Positions 32,283 through 39,549 of a stretch of DNA of 39,549 bases are shown here, piece by piece (the first letter of the stretch is position 1; every line of letters starts with the position of its first letter). Under the pieces are notes generated by a model. It worked only from the letters and a program-made list of their open reading frames with translations. It had not been told where the DNA came from and ran no database searches. The DNA is from Bacteroidales bacterium. GTDB lineage: Bacteria; Bacteroidota; Bacteroidia; Bacteroidales; UBA12077. The position numbers were made by a program, and so were the translations under genes. Location: positions 1 through 39,549 of the forward strand of contig JAQIBH010000108.1 of assembly GCA_027859205.1 (NCBI GenBank). The letters are read 5' to 3'.

Positions 32283-33710
32283 TTAGTCAGTTTTCATTAC
32301 AGATATTTGACCAGATCTGTAATCAATTACTTTAACTTCTTGACCTTTATTTATAAAACCTATTTCTGATATAGCATCATATATTTCGTCATCAATTTCT
32401 ACTTTACCGCTTGGACGTAGGTTGGTTGAGGCAATTCCAATACTACCGATTAATTCTTTTTGTTTGCTTTCAACTCCAATAAATCCATCTTCTTTCTTTT
32501 GTGTTGAATTTAAAACGATCCAAGAAAAGGCATGTGAGGTAAGCATCTTTTTACTTAAATATAGCGATAGTATAAATGATAAAAATATAGAAACAGAAAC
32601 AATCAGTAATGATTTCAATACAGTTACAACAGCTTCTGTGGCATGAAATTCAAATTCAAAAATAATATTATCAACCATGCTTAATACCAAACCTGTTAAA
32701 GCTAATGTAAAACCTCCGATTCCTGCAATTCCAAATCCCGGAATAACAAATATTTCAAGGATTATTAAAATCAAACCTACAGCAAAAATCACCATTTCCC
32801 AGTTTTCTGCTAAACCTTCCAAATATAATGGAGCAAAGTATAATATTGCAGCCAAAACTGCTGCTCCAAGAGGGAATCCAATTCCTGGACTTTGTAATTC
32901 AAAATAAATACCGCCTACTATTAGCATAATTAATATACCTTGGATAGCAGGGCTTATCAAAAGACCAATAAAGCTTTCTAGTTTAGTAGGTTCGTATTTG
33001 CTTATTTCATAATTTTCAATTTCGGCGTGTATTAGCAGTTCTTTAATATTTTCAACTGTTGCTTCACTATATCCGTTTTCTAAAGCCTCGTTAGCTGTGA
33101 ATGCTACAATTTGTCCTGTATCTGAAACATTTTCAATATATATTCTTGGATCAACCATTGCTTCCGCAATTTTTGGATCTCTTTTCCATTTCATTATAGT
33201 ATCGCCGGTTTCAGTTACAATTGTATCTTTTCCGTGTGCTTCAGCTGTTGCTCGCATTGTAGATCGCATATACGATTGGTATTTTTCGGGCATTATTTTT
33301 CCTGTTTGGTCAACTACCGATGCTGATCCAATTTTGGCTCCGGTTTTCATATAAATTCTGTCGGCGGCAATGGAAATTAATGCTCCGGCCGAAGCCGCAT
33401 TATTCACGATAAACACATAAACAGGAATAGAACAGTCAAGAATTTTTGTTCTTATAGAATCTGCCATATTTACCATTCCACCATATGTGTTCACATTAAT
33501 TATAATATAATCAGCATTAGCTTTTTTAGCTTCATCAAAACTTTTCATGGTTTGTCGCCACATTCCAGGATCAATATCTTTATTAATATCAAAAACAAAA
33601 ATATTGGTTTTTGTGGAATCAGAAATTTGGATTGTATCGCTTTGAGCAACTAAAATTGAACTGTGAAATATTATTGCAATTAGAATAATTAGAGTTTGTA
33701 TATTTTTCAT
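32283..33710 (-). CDS. NfeD/ClpP-class membrane serine protease
   Basis: This 475-residue protein has a signal peptide (about residues 1-23). A ClpP-like domain follows (about 35-220) with the serine in N-N-A-A-S-A-G-A (S107) and a lysine in P-E-K-Y-Q (K143), the Ser-Lys dyad of NfeD/PH1510 enzymes. Four or more membrane segments (about 240-395) and a C-terminal NfeD OB-fold domain complete the long form. These proteases cut C-terminal hydrophobic regions of partner membrane proteins such as stomatin-like proteins; none is adjacent here. It precedes GNAT by 1 bp. The gene starts 39 bp from the edge of a MITE, which therefore occupies its upstream region. Confidence 0.88.
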   Translation of the reverse strand: MKNIQTLIILIAIIFHSSILVAQSDTIQISDSTKTNIFVFDINKDIDPGMWRQTMKSFDEAKKANADYIIINVNTYGGMVNMADSIRTKILDCSIPVYVFIVNNAASAGALISIAADRIYMKTGAKIGSASVVDQTGKIMPEKYQSYMRSTMRATAEAHGKDTIVTETGDTIMKWKRDPKIAEAMVDPRIYIENVSDTGQIVAFTANEALENGYSEATVENIKELLIHAEIENYEISKYEPTKLESFIGLLISPAIQGILIMLIVGGIYFELQSPGIGFPLGAAVLAAILYFAPLYLEGLAENWEMVIFAVGLILIILEIFVIPGFGIAGIGGFTLALTGLVLSMVDNIIFEFEFHATEAVVTVLKSLLIVSVSIFLSFILSLYLSKKMLTSHAFSWIVLNSTQKKEDGFIGVESKQKELIGSIGIASTNLRPSGKVEIDDEIYDAISEIGFINKGQEVKVIDYRSGQISVMKTD

Positions 33711-33749
33711 ATTTCTTTATTTTTTGTCAATGTTGATTATATAATTTTT

Positions 33750-33892
33750 TAGTAGTGTCCGATAAAAGTATATGGACTAAAGTCCATCAATGAATTATTT
33801 TCTGTAACCCCAGCCTTAAGGCTGGGGTTATTCAAGTTCACAAACCAATTGGGCTTTAGCCCTATTATTTGATCTTATTTCGGACACTACTG
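33750..33892. mobile_element. 143-bp MITE with terminal inverted repeats and 9-bp target duplication
   Basis: The ends TAGTAGTGTCCGA (33750-33762) and TCGGACACTACTG (33880-33892) are inverted repeats with one mismatch. The 9-bp direct repeat ATAATTTTT flanks them on the left (33741-33749) and the right (33893-33901). Inside are three nested palindromes: 33772-33787, a perfect 26-bp dyad at 33805-33830 and 33851-33862. There is no ORF. The right target copy overlaps the mqnA stop codon, and the left end is 39 bp upstream of nfeD. It is a non-autonomous element of unknown parent. Confidence 0.8.
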
Positions 33893-33899
33893 ATAATTT

Positions 33900-34661
33900 T
33901 TATTGAAAGTCTTTAGCATATTCTAAAAATAAATTCATTCCTTCAATTTTTTTATCATCAAGTTGATAATCAATGTTTTTTTCAAGATATGTTTTGGTAT
34001 CTATATGATTCAATAAAACGGAGAAATCATAAGTTCTTATAACATCATCAATATGTTCAATTCCGTTTTTTAAGGCTGCATTAAATTCAGATTTAAAAGT
34101 TTCACCCAAATTTTTATTACTAACCCATGCAGCAAAAACAAATGGTAAGTCAGTGTTTTTAATCCATTCTTCGGCAAGGTCATAAACATAAGGGAAATTA
34201 TTAGCAACAACTAATGCTTTATCACCAATAATAACTGCTGCTTCATTATCTTTAATTCTATTTTCAAATCCCTCGGATGTATCAGTCCACTTAACATTTA
34301 TTTTCCAAAACCGTTTTGCAAGAATACGAGTTAGCATTACTGAGGATCTTGAATGATAATCAAGATATATAGTGTCAATCTCATTTAATGGTTTGAATGA
34401 TGCTAAGATAACTGAACGTACAGGTCCTGATGCTCCAATGCAATAATCCGAAATAATTTCAGAGTGATTAAGTTTTGGAATCACTGCAACAGGAATTAAT
34501 CCCAGATCAACTTTATTATCCAATAATTTTTGTGCACAAACCGATGGAATATCCTTGGAAAGTTCAATATGGTTTATTATTTTACTATTTTCAATTCCAT
34601 AAATAAATGGAAGAGTATTTGTATAAGATACAGCTGATATTCTAATTTTTGTCATTTGCAT
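33900..34661 (-). CDS. mqnA: Chorismate dehydratase of the futalosine menaquinone pathway
   Basis: This 253-residue cytosolic enzyme makes 3-[(1-carboxyvinyl)oxy]benzoate from chorismate, the first step of futalosine menaquinone synthesis. Family motifs include V-S-Y-T-N-T-L-P-F near residues 11-19, V-D-L-G-L-I-P-V-A and L-D-Y-H-S-R-S-S-V. The length fits MqnA. It is upstream of nfeD on the same strand, but a MITE separates the two. The TAA stop lies in the MITE's target duplication. An mqnP-like gene is elsewhere in this window. Confidence 0.92.
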   Translation of the reverse strand: MQMTKIRISAVSYTNTLPFIYGIENSKIINHIELSKDIPSVCAQKLLDNKVDLGLIPVAVIPKLNHSEIISDYCIGASGPVRSVILASFKPLNEIDTIYLDYHSRSSVMLTRILAKRFWKINVKWTDTSEGFENRIKDNEAAVIIGDKALVVANNFPYVYDLAEEWIKNTDLPFVFAAWVSNKNLGETFKSEFNAALKNGIEHIDDVIRTYDFSVLLNHIDTKTYLEKNIDYQLDDKKIEGMNLFLEYAKDFQ

Positions 34662-34786
34662 AAGATTAAGCTTAACAAATATACAATTGCTCTTAATATT
34701 ATAATAGTAAAGTAAATTGTTTTTGTTTATTTTGTAGTTGAATTTATTTTTACGCGTAATATCGATACATAAAAAAAAATATTATC

Positions 34787-36130
34787 ATGAGTATTTCAAC
34801 TTTAACAGCGATATCCCCAATTGATGGACGGTATAGAAATAAAGTAGATGAATTGGGAAATTATTTTTCTGAATTAGGCTTAATTAAATACAGAGTTTTA
34901 GTTGAGATAGAGTATTTTATTGCTTTATGCGAATCGCCTATCCCTCAATTGGCCGATTTTGAGAAAAAATTGTATATAGATTTACGTGACATCTACAAGG
35001 ATTTTAATAATGATGATGCTCAAAAAATTAAGGATATAGAGAAAGTTACAAATCATGATGTTAAGGCGGTTGAGTATTTTTTAAAAGAGAAATTCGATGA
35101 GCTTAAAATAGAGAAATATAAAGAGTTTATTCATTTCGGTTTAACATCTCAAGATTTGAACAATACTGCAACTCCTTGTACACTAAGAGATGCTATTGAA
35201 AATGTTTACTATCCGGTTTATTATGAGTTATTAAATAAATTAAAATCTTTAGCATCGGAATGGAAAGATATACCAATGCTGGCACGTACTCATGGTCAGC
35301 CTGCTTCTCCAACTCGCCTGGGAAAAGAAATAAGTGTTTTTGTAGAAAGACTTGAGCGACAAGTAGAGCAGTTAAAATCTATTCCTTTTTCTGCAAAATT
35401 CGGAGGAGCAACAGGAAATTTCAATGCGCATCATGTTGCATATCCTGAAATTGACTGGAACCAGTTTGGAAACCATTTTGTGAATGATATATTAAAATTA
35501 CATCGTTCTCAGCCAACAACACAAATTGAACATTACGATAATATAGCTGCTACATTTGATGCAATGAAAAGAATAAATAATATTCTAATTGATTTATCTC
35601 GGGATTTTTGGACCTATATCTCAATGGATTATTTTAAGCAAAAAGTTATTAAAGGAGAAGTGGGTTCATCAGCAATGCCACATAAAGTAAATCCAATTGA
35701 TTATGAAAATGCAGAAGGAAATTTAGGTATTGCAAATGCGTTGAATGAGCATTTAGCTGCGAAGCTTCCAATTTCCAGACTGCAAAGAGATCTTACTGAT
35801 TCTACTGTTCTTAGAAATATAGGTGTTCCAATTTCGCATTCAATCATTGCATTTAAATCTTTACTAAAAGGTTTGGGTAAAGTCATTGTAAACGAAAACG
35901 CTATTAAGGCAGATTTAGAAGAAAATTGGGCAGTCGTCGCAGAAGCAATTCAAACTGTATTGCGTCGAGAATCTTATCCTAAACCCTACGAAGCGTTAAA
36001 AGATTTAACACGTACAGGTGATAAAATTACAAAAGCCAGCATTCATCAATTTATTGAAAACTTAAATCTTTCAGATGAGCTTAAAGATGAATTGAAAAAG
36101 ATTACTCCTTTTAATTACACCGGAATTTAA
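34787..36130 (+). CDS. purB: Adenylosuccinate lyase
   Basis: This 447-residue enzyme catalyses two fumarate-releasing steps in purine synthesis (SAICAR to AICAR and adenylosuccinate to AMP). The fumarase/aspartase-superfamily signature G-S-S-A-M-P-H-K-V-N-P is near residues 292-302; T-S-Q-D-L-N-N-T (118-125) and the R-T-H-G-Q-P loop complete the active site. The length and helical bundle pattern fit the family. The start M-S-I-S-T-L-T-A-I-S-P-I-D-G-R-Y is typical. It is followed 66 bp later by an ABC exporter. Confidence 0.97.
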   Translation: MSISTLTAISPIDGRYRNKVDELGNYFSELGLIKYRVLVEIEYFIALCESPIPQLADFEKKLYIDLRDIYKDFNNDDAQKIKDIEKVTNHDVKAVEYFLKEKFDELKIEKYKEFIHFGLTSQDLNNTATPCTLRDAIENVYYPVYYELLNKLKSLASEWKDIPMLARTHGQPASPTRLGKEISVFVERLERQVEQLKSIPFSAKFGGATGNFNAHHVAYPEIDWNQFGNHFVNDILKLHRSQPTTQIEHYDNIAATFDAMKRINNILIDLSRDFWTYISMDYFKQKVIKGEVGSSAMPHKVNPIDYENAEGNLGIANALNEHLAAKLPISRLQRDLTDSTVLRNIGVPISHSIIAFKSLLKGLGKVIVNENAIKADLEENWAVVAEAIQTVLRRESYPKPYEALKDLTRTGDKITKASIHQFIENLNLSDELKDELKKITPFNYTGI

Positions 36131-36161
36131 TTTGACTTTCAGAAAATAAACTAAATTGTTT

Positions 36162-36169
36162 TACCTTTG
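36162..36169 (+). promoter_or_regulatory. Putative -7 box for the ABC exporter
   Basis: TACCTTTG matches TAnnTTTG and lies 27 bp upstream of the chosen ATG at 36197. A TTG at 36132-36134 is 27 nt from it, longer than the usual spacer. Confidence 0.4.
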
Positions 36170-36196
36170 GTTACAACCAAGGGTAAAATTATTTAT

Positions 36197-38020
36197 ATGA
36201 ACAAGTTTTTGTCAATATTAAAGTATTTAATACCATATTGGTTTACGGCATTGCTAAGTGTGATATTTAATTTATTGGCTGCAATTTTTTCAGTAATTTC
36301 ATTTACAATGGTAATTCCGTTCTTAGGATTACTGTTTTCTACACAGCAATTTGTTTCAAATCCTGTTATTTTTAAATTATCGGTTGAGGCTATTCGTCAA
36401 AACTTTAATTATTATTTAGGACAAATTGTAACAGATAAGGGACAACTTCAAGCCTTACTATTTATTATTCTCATTGTTTTAATTTCTACTATTCTTAAAA
36501 ATATTTTCTTATTTATTGCTAAAGTTTTAGTTATTAATATTCGCACAGGTGTTGTTAAAGATTTGCGAAATGAGCTTATGAATAAAATATTGAATTTTGA
36601 TTTAAGTTATTTTTCAGATGAGAAACGAGGTGATATTATTTCAAAGATGATAATTGATGTTAAAGAAATCGAAATATCAATTATAGCATCTCTTGAAATG
36701 CTTTTTAAAGATCCCATCTTGATTATTGTTTATTTTATTGTATTGATTTCGATGAGTATGCAGCTGTCGCTTATGGTCATTTTAATTATTCCTGTTTCTT
36801 CTATAGTTATAAGCCAAATTGGAAAAACCTTAAAGAAAAAAACGATACGTGGCCAGCAAAAAATGGGTGCCTTGGTTGGGATGCTTGAGGAAACATTATC
36901 TGGAATTAAAATTGTTAAGGCATTTAATGCTGAAAAATTAGTTGAAGATAGATTTAAAAAATTGAATCAGTTTTACAGTAATTTATTTAGTAATGTATGG
37001 AAAAGAAGAACTTTAGCTAATCCGATTAGTGATATCTTAACAACAGTATCAATTTTGCTTATTATGTGGTTCGGAGGGAAAATGGTTTTGAATGAAGATG
37101 GAGGACTTAGTTCACAAGTCTTTATTGGATATTTGGCTGTATTTGCACAAGTTATTAGTCCTGTCAAATCATTTTCAAATGGTTATTTTAATATAATAAA
37201 GGGATTAGCTTCTGTCGATAGGATTAATTCAATATTATTACATAAATTTAAAATTGCTAATATCCCAAATGCAATTGATATTAGTGGATTTAAAAGTAAA
37301 TTAGAATTTAAGGATATTATTTTTACTTATGAAAATGATTCTAAAATCATTCTAAATGGAATTAATTTTACTATAGAGAAAGGTCAAACGATTGCTCTAG
37401 TTGGTCAGTCGGGTTCTGGTAAATCAACAATCGTAGATTTGATACCTCGCTTTTTCGATCCAACTGAAGGAGATATTTTAATTGATGGCATTTCATTGAA
37501 AGATTATAATATTAATTCATTAAGAGGATTATTTGGCTATGTGAATCAAGAACCTGTACTATTTAATGATACTATTTATAATAATATATTATTTGGAAAT
37601 CCAAATGCTTCTGAGCATGAAATAATGGAAGCTGCAAAATTATCTTTTGCTCATGATTTTATTCTTGAAAAAGGAATGGCCTATGATTCTAGCTTGGGTG
37701 AAGACGGCGGTAAATTATCATTAGGTGAAAAACAGCGTATAAGCATTGCAAGAGCAATATTAAAAAACGCTCCTATATTAATTCTAGATGAAGCTACATC
37801 AGCATTAGATTTCGAATCGGAATTAATAGTTAGAAAAGCCTTAGCATACTTAATGAAAGATAAAACAACAATTGTTATTGCACATCGTTTATCAACAATT
37901 AAAAGGGCAGATAAAATTATTGTTGTTGATCAAGGTAAGATAGTTGAGCATGGAACACACGATGAATTACTAAAACTAAATGCTCACTACAAGAAATTAA
38001 CTGAATTTGAATTCTTATAA
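36197..38020 (+). CDS. MsbA-like ABC exporter (permease-ATPase fusion)
   Basis: This 607-residue half-transporter has six transmembrane helices (about residues 15-320) fused to a nucleotide-binding domain (about 365-607). The domain has Walker A V-G-Q-S-G-S-G-K-S, signature L-S-L-G-E, Walker B I-L-I-L-D-E-A-T-S-A-L-D and the switch H in A-H-R-L-S-T. The signature differs from the usual LSGGQ, as it does in some ABC exporters. MsbA-type proteins flip lipid A or other lipids across the inner membrane, but substrate is not proven. ATG at 36197 is preferred over an in-frame TTG at 36167, which lies within the -7 box. Confidence 0.88.
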   Translation: MNKFLSILKYLIPYWFTALLSVIFNLLAAIFSVISFTMVIPFLGLLFSTQQFVSNPVIFKLSVEAIRQNFNYYLGQIVTDKGQLQALLFIILIVLISTILKNIFLFIAKVLVINIRTGVVKDLRNELMNKILNFDLSYFSDEKRGDIISKMIIDVKEIEISIIASLEMLFKDPILIIVYFIVLISMSMQLSLMVILIIPVSSIVISQIGKTLKKKTIRGQQKMGALVGMLEETLSGIKIVKAFNAEKLVEDRFKKLNQFYSNLFSNVWKRRTLANPISDILTTVSILLIMWFGGKMVLNEDGGLSSQVFIGYLAVFAQVISPVKSFSNGYFNIIKGLASVDRINSILLHKFKIANIPNAIDISGFKSKLEFKDIIFTYENDSKIILNGINFTIEKGQTIALVGQSGSGKSTIVDLIPRFFDPTEGDILIDGISLKDYNINSLRGLFGYVNQEPVLFNDTIYNNILFGNPNASEHEIMEAAKLSFAHDFILEKGMAYDSSLGEDGGKLSLGEKQRISIARAILKNAPILILDEATSALDFESELIVRKALAYLMKDKTTIVIAHRLSTIKRADKIIVVDQGKIVEHGTHDELLKLNAHYKKLTEFEFL

Positions 38021-38219
38021 AAAAGCATTAATATTATTTTTCTACTATCTATTTTCAGATTTAAGATTTTAAATCGTAAAACTGATTTAGATTATTGCTC
38101 ACTACATATTCTATCATTCGCTTTTAAAAGCTTTATATTAGTGGTAAGCTATTGACCTTCTGTTACAAATCACTTAACCCGAAAAATTCATGATAAATGC
38201 AAATAATTGGATGTAATGT

Positions 38220-38253
38220 GTTATATTTAAAGTAGTTATCCAATAAATATAAC
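38220..38253 (+). promoter_or_regulatory. Hairpin just upstream of the transposase start
   Basis: GTTATATTT (38220-38228) pairs perfectly with AAATATAAC (38245-38253), 20 bp before the transposase ATG. Outer bases TGTG and CACA could extend it after a 4-nt bulge. It might restrain transposase translation from read-through transcripts; this is inference. Confidence 0.35.
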
Positions 38254-38272
38254 TAACACAAAACACCCAATT

Positions 38273-39549
38273 ATGAGGACTAAAAATACACTATTTTACA
38301 AGCAAAATCAAGCGTATATTGTAGATTTTTCAGCAGAAGAGATCAGTTCTGATACTCCTGTTTTTTTAGGTGAAAAGATAGAGCGTAAGCATCATTTAAT
38401 AAGACACATAAGTAACTTAATTAATGACACAAGAGATAAAGATAAAATTACATATAGTAATGAGCACATATTAAAGCAGCGAGTTTTTCTAATGATGCAA
38501 GGTTATGAAGATGCAAATGATGTTGATCATTTAAAGCATGATCCTGTCATAAAAAATGTACTGGGTGGAGATTTAGCTTCACAACCAACAATATCCCGCT
38601 TTGAAAACAATATTGATAAATCCACTATTTTTAACATTTTATATGGCTGGCTTAATAAATATGTTGAAAGCTTAGCAGGAAGAAAACAAGTAATTATTGA
38701 TATTGATGCAACTGATGATCCGACACATGGTACACAACAACTATCAATGTATAATGGCTATTATGGACAATTTATGTATAATGAGCTTTTATTTCATGAT
38801 GGAGAAACTGGACAAATAATATTACCCGTTTTAAGACCAGGGAATAGTCATTCAAATAAATGGTATGTATCCATTCTAAAGAGAGTAATTAAAGCGATTA
38901 AATTGCAATATCCAGAAATAAAGATATTTATTAGAGCAGATAGTGGTTTTAGTAATGCGCCTTTCTACAAGTTGGCAGAAGATGAATCATTGTATTACGC
39001 TATAGGTTTAGCAACAAATGAAGTATTAAAAAGAAAGGTTAAACGAGCAGAAAATGCAGTAAGGCATTTGCATTTATCCCAAAAAGAAAAACACCAGCAT
39101 TTCATAAGCTTTCAATATCAAGCTGGTTCGTGGCATGCTCCACAACAATGTTATTCAAAAATTGAAAGTACCGGTATTGGAATGAATGTTAGACATTTTG
39201 TGAGCAATCTACCAGAAAAAGAAGCAAGAGAAATATATTTTGGTTTTTATGTAAAAAGAGGAGATACTAGCGAGAATAGGATTAAAGAATTGAAAAATAT
39301 GTGTTTTTCCGATAGGCTTTCTAATCATAATTTTTGGGCAAACTTCATGAGATTAATAATTAGCAGCTTAACTTATGAGATGTTTCTTATTATTAAGAAT
39401 ATGATCAGAAAAACAAGATTTAAGAAAGCTCATAAATGGCAAATAGATAACATTAGGTTATACCTTTTAAAAGCTGGTGGCACAATCAAAAAAACAACAA
39501 AACGAATCTATTTTAAAATATCTAAAGCCTTTGTTTATAAAGATTTACT
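38273..39549 (+). CDS. IS1380-family transposase (3' end outside window)
   Basis: The frame is open from ATG 38273 to the window edge, 425 codons with no stop seen. Features of DDE IS1380 transposases are visible: I-D-I-D-A-T-D-D (about 142-149), R-A-D-S-G-F (about 221-226) and E-N-R-I-K-E-L-K (about 334-341). The N-terminal region has P-T-I-S-R-F-E-N, also typical. No frameshift was seen in the visible part, so the copy appears intact so far. Codon use is like the neighbours. Confidence 0.88.
   Translation, partial: MRTKNTLFYKQNQAYIVDFSAEEISSDTPVFLGEKIERKHHLIRHISNLINDTRDKDKITYSNEHILKQRVFLMMQGYEDANDVDHLKHDPVIKNVLGGDLASQPTISRFENNIDKSTIFNILYGWLNKYVESLAGRKQVIIDIDATDDPTHGTQQLSMYNGYYGQFMYNELLFHDGETGQIILPVLRPGNSHSNKWYVSILKRVIKAIKLQYPEIKIFIRADSGFSNAPFYKLAEDESLYYAIGLATNEVLKRKVKRAENAVRHLHLSQKEKHQHFISFQYQAGSWHAPQQCYSKIESTGIGMNVRHFVSNLPEKEAREIYFGFYVKRGDTSENRIKELKNMCFSDRLSNHNFWANFMRLIISSLTYEMFLIIKNMIRKTRFKKAHKWQIDNIRLYLLKAGGTIKKTTKRIYFKISKAFVYKDL

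Larger units (their letters stand above)
38178..39549 (+). mobile_element. IS1380-family insertion sequence, left part (runs off the window)
   Basis: The IS1380-type transposase ORF starts at 38273. The inferred left end is the CCCGAAAAATTCATGA segment beginning at 38178, preceded by TTAA (38174-38177), a plausible 4-bp target duplication. The right end and its copy of the target site are beyond base 39549, so both calls need the flanking sequence. 38021-38177 holds no gene. Confidence 0.65.

Noticed and set aside
1-39549. CRISPR array, prophage, toxin-antitoxin or defence island
   Set aside because: No regularly spaced direct repeats, phage structural genes, or known defence gene clusters were seen; the YwqK-like repeats in the OmpA protein alone do not make a toxin-antitoxin pair.

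Overview
The window looks like chromosome from an AT-rich member of the Bacteroidota, probably a Bacteroidales/Marinilabiliales-type anaerobe or facultative anaerobe. The signs are: -7 promoter boxes of the TAnnTTTG type; little use of Shine-Dalgarno sites; signal peptides ending in A-Q; lineage families (GldF/GldG, DUF3078, DUF4340, head-GIN DUF2807); the futalosine menaquinone genes mqnA and an mqnP-like ubiA; and an IS1380-type transposase. The species cannot be named from this sequence alone.

Layout. 1-3526: the 3' end of an Lrp/AsnC regulator followed by a GC-rich structured RNA candidate with an intrinsic terminator, a convergent D-threonine aldolase/D-serine dehydratase-type PLP enzyme, and a stand-alone octaheme tetrathionate-reductase-like cytochrome with its own promoter and terminator. 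3527-6623: a tight minus-strand operon yicC-gmk-nadD-CBS/CNNM membrane protein. 6783-9827: a MATE exporter and tryptophanase, separated by inverted-repeat elements. 10088-13332: a DUF3078 outer-membrane protein, convergent with an exported seven-repeat WD40 protein paired with a small membrane protein. 13646-17570: operon pheT-macrodomain-mqnP. 17969-20739: a STAS-like orphan, then surE, a 97-residue membrane protein and lpxB packed together. 20741-22583: a minus-strand pair made of a PagL-like lipid A deacylase and a DUF2807 lipoprotein.

22677-29848: gldF-gldG, an OmpA-domain protein, a DUF4340 protein, dnaN, a terminator and a DEDDh exonuclease. 30001-34661: a FAH-family hydrolase, an HD phosphohydrolase, a small HTH protein, GNAT, an NfeD/ClpP-class protease and mqnA. 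A clear 143-bp MITE with a 9-bp target duplication sits between nfeD and mqnA. 34787-39549: purB, an MsbA-like ABC exporter and the left part of an IS1380-family insertion sequence that runs off the window.

How the genes connect. Envelope biogenesis is the main theme (LpxB, PagL, MsbA-like exporter, DUF3078, OmpA, GldFG, NfeD). Respiration is the second (octaheme cytochrome, MqnA and MqnP for menaquinone), with amino-acid catabolism (TnaA, the D-amino acid enzyme) and core nucleotide, NAD and replication genes around them. I saw no defence system, prophage, CRISPR array, rRNA or tRNA. The most notable items are the MITE, the switch-like structured RNA at the left edge, the OmpA/MORN gene lying inside the gldFG-DUF4340-dnaN block, and several small conserved-looking membrane or regulatory genes of unknown function.
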